A stretch of 27,808 bases of DNA, taken from NCBI GenBank assembly GCA_905210875.1, contig CAJLYN010000006.1:1-27808 (forward strand). Reading direction: 5' to 3'. This DNA comes from an uncultured Bacteroides sp. GTDB lineage: Bacteria; Bacteroidota; Bacteroidia; Bacteroidales; UBA11471. The notes beneath the pieces are model-generated. The model was not told the DNA's origin and did no database searches. It saw nothing but the letters and a program-made list of their open reading frames with translations. Of this stretch, positions 1-6,830 are shown one piece after another. The position numbers and the translations under genes are program-made. Position 1 is the first letter of the stretch. The number at the start of each line of letters is the position of its first letter.

Positions 1-584
1 CGGCTCCTGGCATCAGCGTCGTATCGGGTGCCTTCATCATGTTTATCCCCAACAAACAATATGGAGAAAACGGTATCATGGTCTTCGCCGATTGCGCCGT
101 TACTCCTAATCCCACAGCCGAACAACTGGCTCAGATTGCCGTATCGACAGGCCAAACTGCCCGTATCATCGCCGGCTACGAACCGCGCATCGCCATGTTG
201 AGCTTCTCGACCAAAGGCAGCGCCAAAGACGAAATGGTCGACAAAGTTGTAGAAGCCACTCGTTTGGCCAAAGAACTTGACCCGACATTGCTCATCGACG
301 GTGAGTTGCAAGCCGATGCCGCCATCGTTCCTTCGGTAGGCCAAAGCAAAGCCCCCGGAAGCCAAATCGCCGGTAGAGCTACCGCGCTCGTATTCCCCAC
401 CCTTGAAGTAGGAAACATCGCTTACAAACTGGTACAACGCCTCGCCGGTGCCGAAGCCGTAGGCCCGATTCTCCAAGGTATGGCCGCTCCCGTCAACGAC
501 CTCTCCCGTGGCTGCTCGGTCGACGATGTCTACAAAATGATTGCTATCGCCTGCAACCAAGCTATCGGATTGAAGAAAAAGTAA
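1..584 (+). CDS. pta: Phosphate acetyltransferase, C-terminal part (5' end outside window)
   Basis: Phosphotransacetylase interconverts acetyl-CoA plus phosphate with acetyl phosphate plus CoA in the cytosol. It feeds AckA for ATP production, and acetate is a major end product of Bacteroidales fermentation. The frame is open from base 3 and reads APGISVVSGAFIM, then YGENGIMVFADCAV, NPTAEQLAQIA, and PRIAMLSFSTKGSA. These are the conserved C-terminal blocks of the PTA_PTB family. Near the C-terminus is a segment with the family's usual GPILQGMAAPVNDLSRGC. Only about 193 of the roughly 335 residues of a short-form Pta are visible, so the N-terminus lies upstream of the window. ackA starts 24 nt after the stop on the same strand, the usual pta-ackA operon. 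The function is secure; the true start cannot be seen. Confidence 0.96.
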   Translation, partial: APGISVVSGAFIMFIPNKQYGENGIMVFADCAVTPNPTAEQLAQIAVSTGQTARIIAGYEPRIAMLSFSTKGSAKDEMVDKVVEATRLAKELDPTLLIDGELQADAAIVPSVGQSKAPGSQIAGRATALVFPTLEVGNIAYKLVQRLAGAEAVGPILQGMAAPVNDLSRGCSVDDVYKMIAIACNQAIGLKKK

Positions 585-608
585 TTCATCACACATAGCC
601 TTTAAATC

Positions 609-1808
609 ATGAAAGTACTTGTTCTAAACTGTGGTTCATCATCTATTAAATACAAACTCTTTGAGACCGACACCAAAGCCGTGCTGGCGCAAGGCGGCAT
701 CGAGAAAATCGGCTTGAAAGGCTCTTTCCTCAAACTCACCCTGCCCAGCGGCGAAAAGGTCATTCTAGAAAAAGAGATTCCCGAACACACCGTCGGCATC
801 GAGTTCATACTCGACACGTTGGTGAGCAAAGAATACGGTTGCATCTCCTCGCTCGAAGAGATTAATGCCGTAGGTCACCGCGTCGTACACGGCGGTGAGA
901 AGTTCAACCAGTCGGTACTCATCGACAAGGCCGTAAAAGAGAAAATCATCGAGTGCATCGACATTGCTCCGCTGCACAACCCGGCCAACCTCAAAGGTAT
1001 CGACGCCGTAGAAAAAATTCTCCCCAACGTACCTCAGGTTGCCGTATTCGACACCGCCTTCCACCAAACCATGCCCCAATATGCCTACATGTACGCACTC
1101 CCCTACGAGCTGTACGAAAAATACGGCATACGCCGCTATGGTTTCCACGGCACCAGCCACCGCTATGTATCGCGCCGTGCCTGTGAGTTCCTGAATCTCC
1201 CCTACGAGAAGCAACGCATCATCACCTGCCACATCGGCAACGGCGGCTCCATAACGGCCATCAAAGACGGCAAGTCGGTTGACACCTCAATGGGCCTCAC
1301 TCCCGTTGAAGGTCTCATGATGGGGACCCGCTGCGGCGACGTAGACGCCGGCGCACTCGTGTTCATTCAGGAGAAAGAGGGTCTCGACGACAAAGGTCTC
1401 TCGACCCTCATCAACAAGAAGAGCGGCGTGCTGGGTATCTCGGGCGTGTCGTCGGACATGCGCGAAATCGAAAGCGCCATTGCCCAAGGCAACGAAAAGG
1501 CCAAACTGGCCCTCACGATGTATGAATACCGCATTGCCAAATACATCGGCGCCTATGCTGCCGTACTTAACGGTGTAGACGTCATCGTCTTCACCGGCGG
1601 TGTTGGTGAGAACCAGGCCGTCAGTCGCGAAGTTGTTTGTAACCAACTCGGGTTCATGGGTGTAGAGATAGACAAGGAACTCAACAAGAAATCGCACGGC
1701 GTAGAAGTGGAACTCTCTACCCCCGCCTCGAAAGTGCGTGTCGTTGTCATTCCTACCGACGAGGAGCTGATGATTGCACTCGATACCCAAAACATCGTCA
1801 TGAAGTAA
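609..1808 (+). CDS. ackA: Acetate kinase
   Basis: Acetate kinase makes ATP and acetate from acetyl phosphate and ADP, the substrate-level phosphorylation step after Pta. The 399-residue product has the normal family length and the expected motifs in order: NCGSSSIKY at residues 7-15, GHRVVHGG near 90, GFHGTSHRYVSRR near 180, GNGGSITAI near 210, then DTSMGLTPVEGLMMGTR and FTGGVGENQ near 330. The catalytic Asp and Arg regions and the ATP-binding glycine motifs are intact. The start is ATG followed by the standard N-terminus MKVLVLNCGSSS. The gene sits 24 nt after pta and is followed by a strong intrinsic terminator, so the unit probably ends here. Nothing unusual is seen. Confidence 0.98.
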   Translation: MKVLVLNCGSSSIKYKLFETDTKAVLAQGGIEKIGLKGSFLKLTLPSGEKVILEKEIPEHTVGIEFILDTLVSKEYGCISSLEEINAVGHRVVHGGEKFNQSVLIDKAVKEKIIECIDIAPLHNPANLKGIDAVEKILPNVPQVAVFDTAFHQTMPQYAYMYALPYELYEKYGIRRYGFHGTSHRYVSRRACEFLNLPYEKQRIITCHIGNGGSITAIKDGKSVDTSMGLTPVEGLMMGTRCGDVDAGALVFIQEKEGLDDKGLSTLINKKSGVLGISGVSSDMREIESAIAQGNEKAKLALTMYEYRIAKYIGAYAAVLNGVDVIVFTGGVGENQAVSREVVCNQLGFMGVEIDKELNKKSHGVEVELSTPASKVRVVVIPTDEELMIALDTQNIVMK

Positions 1809-1823
1809 TAACCCTCTTTATGC

Positions 1824-1862
1824 AACACCCTTGTACCACACTCGGTACAAGGGTGTTTTTTT
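1824..1862 (+). terminator. Intrinsic terminator of pta-ackA
   Basis: A perfect 14-bp stem (1824-1837 with 1844-1857) closes a 6-nt loop, and the T run continues to 1862. It lies 15 nt after the ackA stop. Textbook rho-independent form. Confidence 0.93.
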
Positions 1863-2092
1863 ATCTCACAACAGACCGCATCGAAGACCTGTTTCGCCAT
1901 AATTTTTTTCTGAAAAGCAAATGCTCCTCCATTCTTCTCAGGAATCGGTCTCCACAAAAAAGATAGTGAACCGAAAAGCCCGGAAAGCTCTTGAAACGAT
2001 ATGGAGATACACCGAGACACAAGCCAGAGCCTTTCCAGCAACAACAGCAACAGCGCCACAAACAGGTCTCGACACAATGTAACATTACCACC

Positions 2093-3058
2093 ATGAAAAA
2101 AGCTTTAATCTCGGCCATCTGCCTTTTTGCCGCCACAACAGTCGCCGCACAAACGGTCATCATCGACGGTGTGCCGCGCGACACCTCATTCACTCTCGAC
2201 GGCACATACAAGAAAGAACGCAAATACCGCCCCTACATCGAGCCGGTGAGAGCCTCACTACCCCAAGGTGTGCGTGCCTACGAGGACGTAACCTACAAGA
2301 AAGTATCGAACTCATTGGGTAAACACGCCTTGAAAATGAACATCTATCGCCCCGACGACAACAAGAAATATCCCGTATTGCTGATGATTCACGGCGGCGG
2401 GTGGAACTCGGGAAGCCCCGAATTGCAGGTGCCCATGGCGCAACAGATAGCCGCCCGCGGATATGTAGCCATTCCTGTCGAATACCGACTGATACCCGAA
2501 GCGCTCTACCCCGCCGGAGTCGAAGACCTCGAAGATGCCGTCGAATGGGTCTACAAGAATGCCAAGCGATATGGCATCGATCGCAAGAAAATAGCCGTGT
2601 CGGGCTGCTCGGCCGGCGGCCAGTTGGCCATGCTCCTCGGCATGCAGAACAAAAGTGGGAAAATAGGAGCCGTCATCAACATGGACGGTATCTCTTCTTT
2701 CGTAACCGAGGAGTCGGTGGGCCGTGCCCGCGAAGCCAGGGCCAAGGGAAAGACTCTGCCGGTCGACGCCATTTGGCTGGGTGGCACCTACGAAGAGCAA
2801 CCCGAAAACTGGAAAGGCGCTTCGGCCCTCTTCTGGATAGGCCGGCAATCGGCCCCGGTATGCTTTATCAACAGCTCGATACCGCGCTTCCACAACGGCC
2901 GCGACGAGGCTACCGCAAAACTCGACTCACTGGGCATTCACAGCGAGGTGCATACTCTTGAAGACACGCCGCACACCTACTGGTTTTTCCGTCCGTGGTT
3001 CGATACGGCCGTAGCCCACATGACGACATTTCTTGACCGCATCTTCAAGGAGAAATAA
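2093..3058 (+). CDS. Secreted alpha/beta-hydrolase esterase (BD-FAE / acetylesterase-like)
   Basis: Predicted exported serine esterase of the alpha/beta-hydrolase fold, 321 residues from the chosen ATG. That ATG gives a clean signal peptide (MKKALISAICLFAATTVAAQ, cleavage near residue 20). The frame stays open upstream to 1991, but that extension is Gln- and His-rich and would bury the signal peptide. The core carries the oxyanion-hole motif HGGGW at residues 100-104 and the nucleophile elbow GCSAGG with Ser173. A C-terminal PHTYW supplies the likely catalytic His, and an Asp near NMDG or later may complete the triad. The pattern matches the feruloyl/acetyl-esterase-like family often used in Bacteroidales to deacylate plant or host glycans, but the substrate cannot be read from sequence. 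It is isolated: a terminator precedes it and a convergent hairpin follows. I found no TAnnTTTG promoter in the 230 bp upstream. Confidence 0.85.
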   Translation: MKKALISAICLFAATTVAAQTVIIDGVPRDTSFTLDGTYKKERKYRPYIEPVRASLPQGVRAYEDVTYKKVSNSLGKHALKMNIYRPDDNKKYPVLLMIHGGGWNSGSPELQVPMAQQIAARGYVAIPVEYRLIPEALYPAGVEDLEDAVEWVYKNAKRYGIDRKKIAVSGCSAGGQLAMLLGMQNKSGKIGAVINMDGISSFVTEESVGRAREARAKGKTLPVDAIWLGGTYEEQPENWKGASALFWIGRQSAPVCFINSSIPRFHNGRDEATAKLDSLGIHSEVHTLEDTPHTYWFFRPWFDTAVAHMTTFLDRIFKEK

Positions 3059-3082
3059 CAGTCCGGGGACATAAACCGACGT

Positions 3083-3120
3083 CGAGGGCGATACTTCGTT
3101 TACATGAAGTATCGCCCTCG
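3083..3120. terminator. Long perfect hairpin between convergent genes
   Basis: A perfect 15-bp inverted repeat (3083-3097 with 3106-3120) around an 8-nt loop lies between the esterase stop and the convergent lpxH stop. There is no T run on either side, so it is a weak match to a classic intrinsic terminator. By position it is a plausible bidirectional terminator or 3'-end stabilising hairpin. Confidence 0.6.
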
Positions 3121-3123
3121 GTG

Positions 3124-3131
3124 TATCTTTG
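3124..3131 (+). promoter_or_regulatory. Possible orphan -7 element reading antisense into lpxH
   Basis: TATCTTTG matches the Bacteroidota -7 consensus TAnnTTTG exactly, and TTTA lies about 20 nt upstream inside the hairpin loop. A transcript from here would run antisense to lpxH. No convincing plus-strand gene follows. It may be chance. Confidence 0.25.
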
Positions 3132-3214
3132 AACAAGCAATAAAGAAACCCTACGGCACAAGATGGCAAACAGCGTGACGGGTGGTCGGGAAAGGGAGAG
3201 AACAGACAGACGAC

Positions 3215-3985
3215 TTAAAGAGCAGACTCGTCTTCGATATACTGTTCGAGCAAGAGTTGTTCGCCGTCGAAACGGGCAAAAGAGAAGTGCTGTATCCAGT
3301 CGCCCAATATCAGCACACGACAATCGCGCGCCAGCATCAGGTCGAGCATGATATGACGGTGCCCGAAGATAAAGAAGTCGATGTGCGGAGAAGGATTCTC
3401 GCGACTATACTCCCGGGCATAACGCACCAGGAACTCGTTGTCTTCGCCCTGATAGGGAAGGTCATCGCCATGCTTGCGGCTGTGAGCCGACCATCGGTGG
3501 GCAAAGGCAACCGTCCAACGCGGGTGAATGGACGAATAAAGGAGCTGGCAAAACCGACTGTAAAAAATAGCCCGTATCACACGAAACGAAAGAGGGGTAC
3601 GCCCCAATCCATCGCCGTGGGCCAAATAGGCCGTGTAGCGTCCCAGCGACACCAGGCAAGGCGACTTGTGCACAATGACCCCCAGCTCGGCAGGGAGATA
3701 GTCGAAAATCCAAATATCATGGTTGCCGATGAACCAATGCACCTCAACCCCGCTATCGGTGAGTTCAGCAATTTTCCCAAAGAAACGGGTAAATCCGCGA
3801 GGCACGACATACTTGTATTCATACCAGTAATCGAGAATATCGCCCAAGAGATAGAGTGCGGCCGCATCGTCCTTGATGGTGTCGAGCCAGCGCACGACAC
3901 GACGCTCACGCTCCAAACGCTGTTCGGGCGAAAGGGCACGCATACCCAGATGCAGGTCGGATATGAAATAGGTATTGGTTCTCAT
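3215..3985 (-). CDS. lpxH: UDP-2,3-diacylglucosamine diphosphatase-like metallophosphoesterase
   Basis: LpxH hydrolyses UDP-2,3-diacylglucosamine to lipid X plus UMP, the fourth step of lipid A synthesis, at the cytosolic face of the inner membrane. The 256-residue product has the complete calcineurin-type metal motifs: DLHLG (Asp10, His12), GDILDYW (Asp49), GNHD (Asn88, His89), HGDG (His123) and GHRH near residue 210. Its length and the SLGRYTAYLAHGDGLG segment fit the LpxH-like branch found in Bacteroidales rather than a general phosphodiesterase. It is the last gene of the minus-strand envelope cluster, 39 nt after the DUF59 gene, and ends facing a hairpin. Assignment to lipid A rests on family resemblance and on its setting beside murI, bamA and uppS. 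Confidence 0.88.
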   Translation of the reverse strand: MRTNTYFISDLHLGMRALSPEQRLERERRVVRWLDTIKDDAAALYLLGDILDYWYEYKYVVPRGFTRFFGKIAELTDSGVEVHWFIGNHDIWIFDYLPAELGVIVHKSPCLVSLGRYTAYLAHGDGLGRTPLSFRVIRAIFYSRFCQLLYSSIHPRWTVAFAHRWSAHSRKHGDDLPYQGEDNEFLVRYAREYSRENPSPHIDFFIFGHRHIMLDLMLARDCRVLILGDWIQHFSFARFDGEQLLLEQYIEDESAL

Positions 3986-4024
3986 GCAACAATGGTGGAG
4001 AAAAAAGGACAGGAAACCGACGGC

Positions 4025-4339
4025 TTAGAGGAAGCCAAGTTCGAGTTTGGCCTCTTCACTCATCATATCCTTGTTCCATTCCGGTTCAAAAACCAGATTG
4101 ATTTGAGTCGAAGAGACACCCTCGACACTTTCGATTTTCTGCTTGACATCTTCGACGATGAAGTCAGCCGCCGGACAGTTGGGAGCAGTGAGGGTCATAT
4201 CGATGACCACACGGCCATCATCGTCGACATCTACCTTGTAGATAAGTCCGAGGTCATAGACATTAACCGGTATTTCGGGGTCGTAGACGGTACGGAGCAT
4301 TTTGACAATGCGTTCTTCGATTTCGAGCGTATGAGACAT
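4025..4339 (-). CDS. DUF59/MIP18-family iron-sulfur assembly protein (SufT-like)
   Basis: Small cytosolic protein of the MIP18/DUF59 family, whose members (SufT, PaaD, eukaryotic MIP18) help mature or deliver Fe-S clusters. The core YDPEIPVNVYDLGLIYKV is the family hallmark, and LTAPNCPAAD carries the conserved cysteine. It ends in NLVFEPEWNKDMMSEEAKLELGFL, the typical single-domain Bacteroidales form of about 104 residues. The first in-frame start is a TTG at 4348. I prefer the ATG three codons later (MSHTLEIEERIV), which matches the usual N-terminus. Neighbours are a stand-alone S4 protein and lpxH, so no sufBCD context is visible; the role is from family knowledge only. Confidence 0.88.
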   Translation of the reverse strand: MSHTLEIEERIVKMLRTVYDPEIPVNVYDLGLIYKVDVDDDGRVVIDMTLTAPNCPAADFIVEDVKQKIESVEGVSSTQINLVFEPEWNKDMMSEEAKLELGFL

Positions 4340-4368
4340 TTCTTTCAAGGTTATTTACGAGAGACAAA

Positions 4369-4770
4369 TCAATGACGGTGGGGCGACCGCCCGCCATCTT
4401 TTTTTGTTTTTGACTGGCGAGACCTGTCGTTACGAGGCTTGGGCAACTCTTCCCTGTCGAGGCGGTTGCGAAGGCCGCCGCGGGTACCGCGGTGAGAACG
4501 ATGCACGGGGGCCTCCTCTTCTTCAACGGGAGTATTTCGTACCGGCCGTTTCTTGGGCTTGGGAAGTTTGGGGCGTTCGATAAACGACTCGGGATTGGGG
4601 CGCAACACCTCACCGTCGATACGGACAGTATCGCCCGGAGAGACCTTTGTCCCAGGCAAAGCTACGGAGCCATTGACTTCGACACGAGCGTCGTCGACCA
4701 ACTTATCGGCTTCACGACGGGAGCAAAAGCCGGTATCACTGATATACTTGTTTATGCGCACTTGTACCAT
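4369..4770 (-). CDS. Stand-alone S4 RNA-binding protein with basic tail
   Basis: 133 residues. Positions 3-50 form an S4 domain (RINKYISDTGFCSRREADKLV, then VEVNGSVALPGTKVSPGDTVRIDG), closest in style to the N-terminal S4 domain of RluB/RluF-type 23S rRNA pseudouridine synthases. After residue 55 there is no catalytic domain and no GRLD-type active-site motif. The protein instead ends in a low-complexity, strongly basic tail rich in Arg, Lys and Pro with an acidic EEEE patch. No synthase-like sequence appears in the other minus-strand frames, so a recent frameshift is not indicated. It probably binds structured RNA, perhaps rRNA, without modifying it. It starts 5 nt after the murI stop, so the two are very likely co-transcribed and perhaps translationally coupled. 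Confidence 0.82.
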   Translation of the reverse strand: MVQVRINKYISDTGFCSRREADKLVDDARVEVNGSVALPGTKVSPGDTVRIDGEVLRPNPESFIERPKLPKPKKRPVRNTPVEEEEAPVHRSHRGTRGGLRNRLDREELPKPRNDRSRQSKTKKDGGRSPHRH

Positions 4771-4775
4771 GTCTT

Positions 4776-5621
4776 TCAGTCAAGAGTTAAACGGGTTACC
4801 GTGATTTTCTTCTGTAAAAATATCGATGCCAACACGGCAAACTTCTCGGGCGACTCGGTTGTGTAGAAGGTACACTCACCTCCCCGCATACAACGTTGCT
4901 CCATCTCGGGGTGACGCGTCAGATAGTCTTTGAGACTCTCAGCGACAATGTCGCCCTGTATCAACGGAGTAACCCCTTGCGGCAAATAACGGCGTATCTT
5001 GTCGAGCAGAAGCGGATAGTGCGTACAGGCCAGAATAACGGTATCGATACGAGCATCTTGCGCCATGAGCGCTTTGATGTTTTTCTCAATAAAATAGTCG
5101 GCACCGGGATTATCATACTCTCGGTTCTCGACCAGCGGCACCCACATGGGGCAGGCCTCACCTACCACTTGTACATGGGGAAAGAGTTTCTTGATTTCAA
5201 GGGTATAGGAACATGACTGTATGGTTCCCACCGTAGCCAGTACGCCGACGTGCGACGTGCGTGTAATGTTTCCTACCACCTCGGCCGTGGGCCTGATAAT
5301 GCCCAGCACCCGACGATCGGGAGCCACCACCGGCAAATCGAGCTGCTGTATGGAACGCAAGGCCTTGGCCGAAGCCGTATTACAAGCCAGAATAACCAAT
5401 CGGCAACCCATGGAAAAAAGTTTCAGCACGGCCTGACGGGTAAATTCATATACCACCTCGAACGAGCGTGTTCCGTAGGGAGCGCGTGCATTATCGCCCA
5501 GATAGATGTAATCATACTGGGGAAGAAGATGGCGTATCTTCTCCAAAATAGTGAGACCACCGTAGCCCGAATCGAAAATTCCGATAGGTCCTGGCCGGTG
5601 GTCTGCTATAAAAGTCGGCAT
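4776..5621 (-). CDS. murI: Glutamate racemase
   Basis: MurI converts L-glutamate to D-glutamate for the second position of the peptidoglycan stem peptide. The product of about 281 residues has GPIGIFDSGYGGLTIL at the N-terminus (catalytic Asp region), YLGDNARAPYG, the first catalytic Cys in VILACNTASAKAL, and the second in VILACTHYPLL. All family motifs are intact. A GTG at 5630 opens the same frame three codons earlier. I chose the ATG at 5621, though either start is possible. It follows the ompH gene by about 50 nt and is followed after 5 nt by the S4 gene. Its place in a minus-strand run with bamA, uppS and lpxH fits an envelope precursor role. Confidence 0.95.
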   Translation of the reverse strand: MPTFIADHRPGPIGIFDSGYGGLTILEKIRHLLPQYDYIYLGDNARAPYGTRSFEVVYEFTRQAVLKLFSMGCRLVILACNTASAKALRSIQQLDLPVVAPDRRVLGIIRPTAEVVGNITRTSHVGVLATVGTIQSCSYTLEIKKLFPHVQVVGEACPMWVPLVENREYDNPGADYFIEKNIKALMAQDARIDTVILACTHYPLLLDKIRRYLPQGVTPLIQGDIVAESLKDYLTRHPEMEQRCMRGGECTFYTTESPEKFAVLASIFLQKKITVTRLTLD

Positions 5622-5674
5622 ATCTTTCACAGAAAAAGTTTTTTCGGGTTAGACGGCCGCAAATATCGGTCGTT

Positions 5675-6181
5675 TTACTGCAATCCCAGTTTGGCTTTTA
5701 CCAGCGGGGTGGCGTCGATAGCTTGACCACCGGCATAAAGTACGGAAGGAATGCTCATATCAAAGATGAAGGTAAATCCGTTTTCCTGACCAACAGCTTT
5801 CACGGCATTGGTAATCTTCTCTTGCAGAGGGGCCAAGAGTTTTGCCTGTTGCTCTTCCAAATCGCTGGTAGCCACTTCGCGGAAATTCTGGATACGTTGT
5901 TGTATTTCCTGAATCTCCTGCATACGGCGTTGCTTGATATTTTCGGGCATGGAATCTTGACTGTTCACAAAATCTTTGTATTTGGTTGTGAACTCTTCCT
6001 GCATTTTCATGAATTCGTTTTCGTATTGTTTCGAGAGGTCTTCGAGTTGCTTCTCGGCCGTAGCCTTTTCGGGCATGAGATTGAACACATCGACCGTGTT
6101 GACAGTACCAAATTTAAGGTTTTGAGCGGCAAGGCCAAGCGGCAAAGCCAAGAAAACAAGAATAATGAGTTTTTTAATCAT
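5675..6181 (-). CDS. OmpH/Skp-family periplasmic chaperone (second copy)
   Basis: 168 residues with signal peptide MIKKLIILVFLALPLGLAAQ, then a Skp/OmpH domain. It opens with KFGTVNTVDVFNLMPEKATAEKQLEDL and continues as a long charged, Gln- and Glu-rich helical stretch (about residues 40-125) that would form the coiled-coil tentacle. It ends with the small beta segment FTFIFDMSIPSVLYAG. Skp-type trimers hold unfolded outer-membrane proteins in the periplasm and hand them to BamA. It lies just downstream of another OmpH gene and bamA, the usual Bacteroidota arrangement of two adjacent paralogues. A TACATTTG element in the gap upstream may give it its own promoter. Copy-specific roles cannot be told from sequence. 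Confidence 0.92.
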   Translation of the reverse strand: MIKKLIILVFLALPLGLAAQNLKFGTVNTVDVFNLMPEKATAEKQLEDLSKQYENEFMKMQEEFTTKYKDFVNSQDSMPENIKQRRMQEIQEIQQRIQNFREVATSDLEEQQAKLLAPLQEKITNAVKAVGQENGFTFIFDMSIPSVLYAGGQAIDATPLVKAKLGLQ

Positions 6182-6225
6182 AGTATGATTTATTTTTTGA
6201 GTTTTTTATTGTTTCTACGATGCGA

Positions 6226-6257
6226 CAAATGTAGTCAAATTATTTGGAAAAACCCAA
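6226..6257 (-). promoter_or_regulatory. Possible internal promoter before the second ompH
   Basis: Reading the minus strand, TTG (6257-6255) is followed after 21 nt by TACATTTG (6233-6226), a full match to TAnnTTTG. Predicted transcription would begin near 6222 and give a leader of about 40 nt. The -33 half overlaps the 3' end of the upstream ompH. Confidence 0.4.
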
Positions 6258-6755
6258 CTTCGACAGCACTTCGTTGCTGATGTCGATACGAGGAGAGGCA
6301 AAAATGATGTTTGCCGACGAAGCCCGGTCTATGACCATCTGGTAACCTTTTCCTTCGGAAATCGATTTCACGGCCTCATAGATGTCGTCTTGTATGGGTT
6401 TCATCAGACTTTCGCGTTTCTTGAACAATTCTCCCTCGGGGCCGAAATATTTCCGGCGCAGGTCCTGTGTAGCTTTATCCTGTTCCAGTATCTCTTCTTC
6501 CTTCTGCTGTTTCTGAGCGTCGGTAAGGAACACGGCATTAGACTGATACTCCTTATACATCTCTTCCACTTTCTGAGCCTGGTCGGTAATCTCTTTTTCC
6601 CAACGGAGGGAAATCTGTTTCAACTGCTCATTGGCCATTTCATAGGCCGGTATGTTTTTGAGAATATACTCCATATCGATAAGAGCAAATTTCTGCGCAT
6701 GGGCCCCGGCCAGACAGAAAGCCGAGACAGCCAACAAAAGAATCATTCGTTTCAT
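6240..6755 (-). CDS. OmpH/Skp-family periplasmic chaperone (first copy)
   Basis: 171 residues from the chosen ATG, which starts the signal peptide MKRMILLLAVSAFCLAGAHAQ. An in-frame ATG eight codons upstream would add MLTIKRKA and is less likely. The mature part begins KFALIDMEYILKNIPAYEMANEQL, a classic OmpH opening. It continues as a charged helical hairpin rich in Glu, Gln and Lys (about residues 45-130) and ends with YQMVIDRASSANIIFASPRIDIS, the beta strands of the trimer body. It probably chaperones outer-membrane proteins on their way to BamA, whose gene is 75 nt upstream in the same direction. A small hairpin with a T-rich flank lies in that gap and could tune the ratio of bamA to chaperone transcript. 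Confidence 0.92.
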   Translation of the reverse strand: MKRMILLLAVSAFCLAGAHAQKFALIDMEYILKNIPAYEMANEQLKQISLRWEKEITDQAQKVEEMYKEYQSNAVFLTDAQKQQKEEEILEQDKATQDLRRKYFGPEGELFKKRESLMKPIQDDIYEAVKSISEGKGYQMVIDRASSANIIFASPRIDISNEVLSKLGFSK

Positions 6756-6790
6756 AGCTTTTCTTTTTATGGTTAGCATTTTCTTTTAAA

Positions 6791-6814
6791 AACAATCGGA
6801 ACAGGTTCCTGTTC
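6791..6814 (-). terminator. Weak hairpin between bamA and ompH (possible attenuator)
   Basis: GAACAG (6799-6804) pairs with CTGTTC (6809-6814) around a 4-nt loop. On the minus strand it is followed, after a short gap, by a T-rich stretch. With a 6-bp stem it is too weak for a full terminator but could cause partial read-through control. Confidence 0.3.
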
Positions 6815-6830
6815 TGTTTCCCGACAGTCA

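Noticed and set aside
1991..2092. N-terminal extension of the esterase (MKRYGDTPRHKPEPFQQQQQQ)
   Set aside because: It would place the signal peptide 34 residues in. The internal ATG at 2093 begins a perfect signal peptide.
3182..4375. Plus-strand frame of 397 codons
   Set aside because: It is the antisense of lpxH and the DUF59 gene, which both have intact family motifs; the predicted peptide has none.
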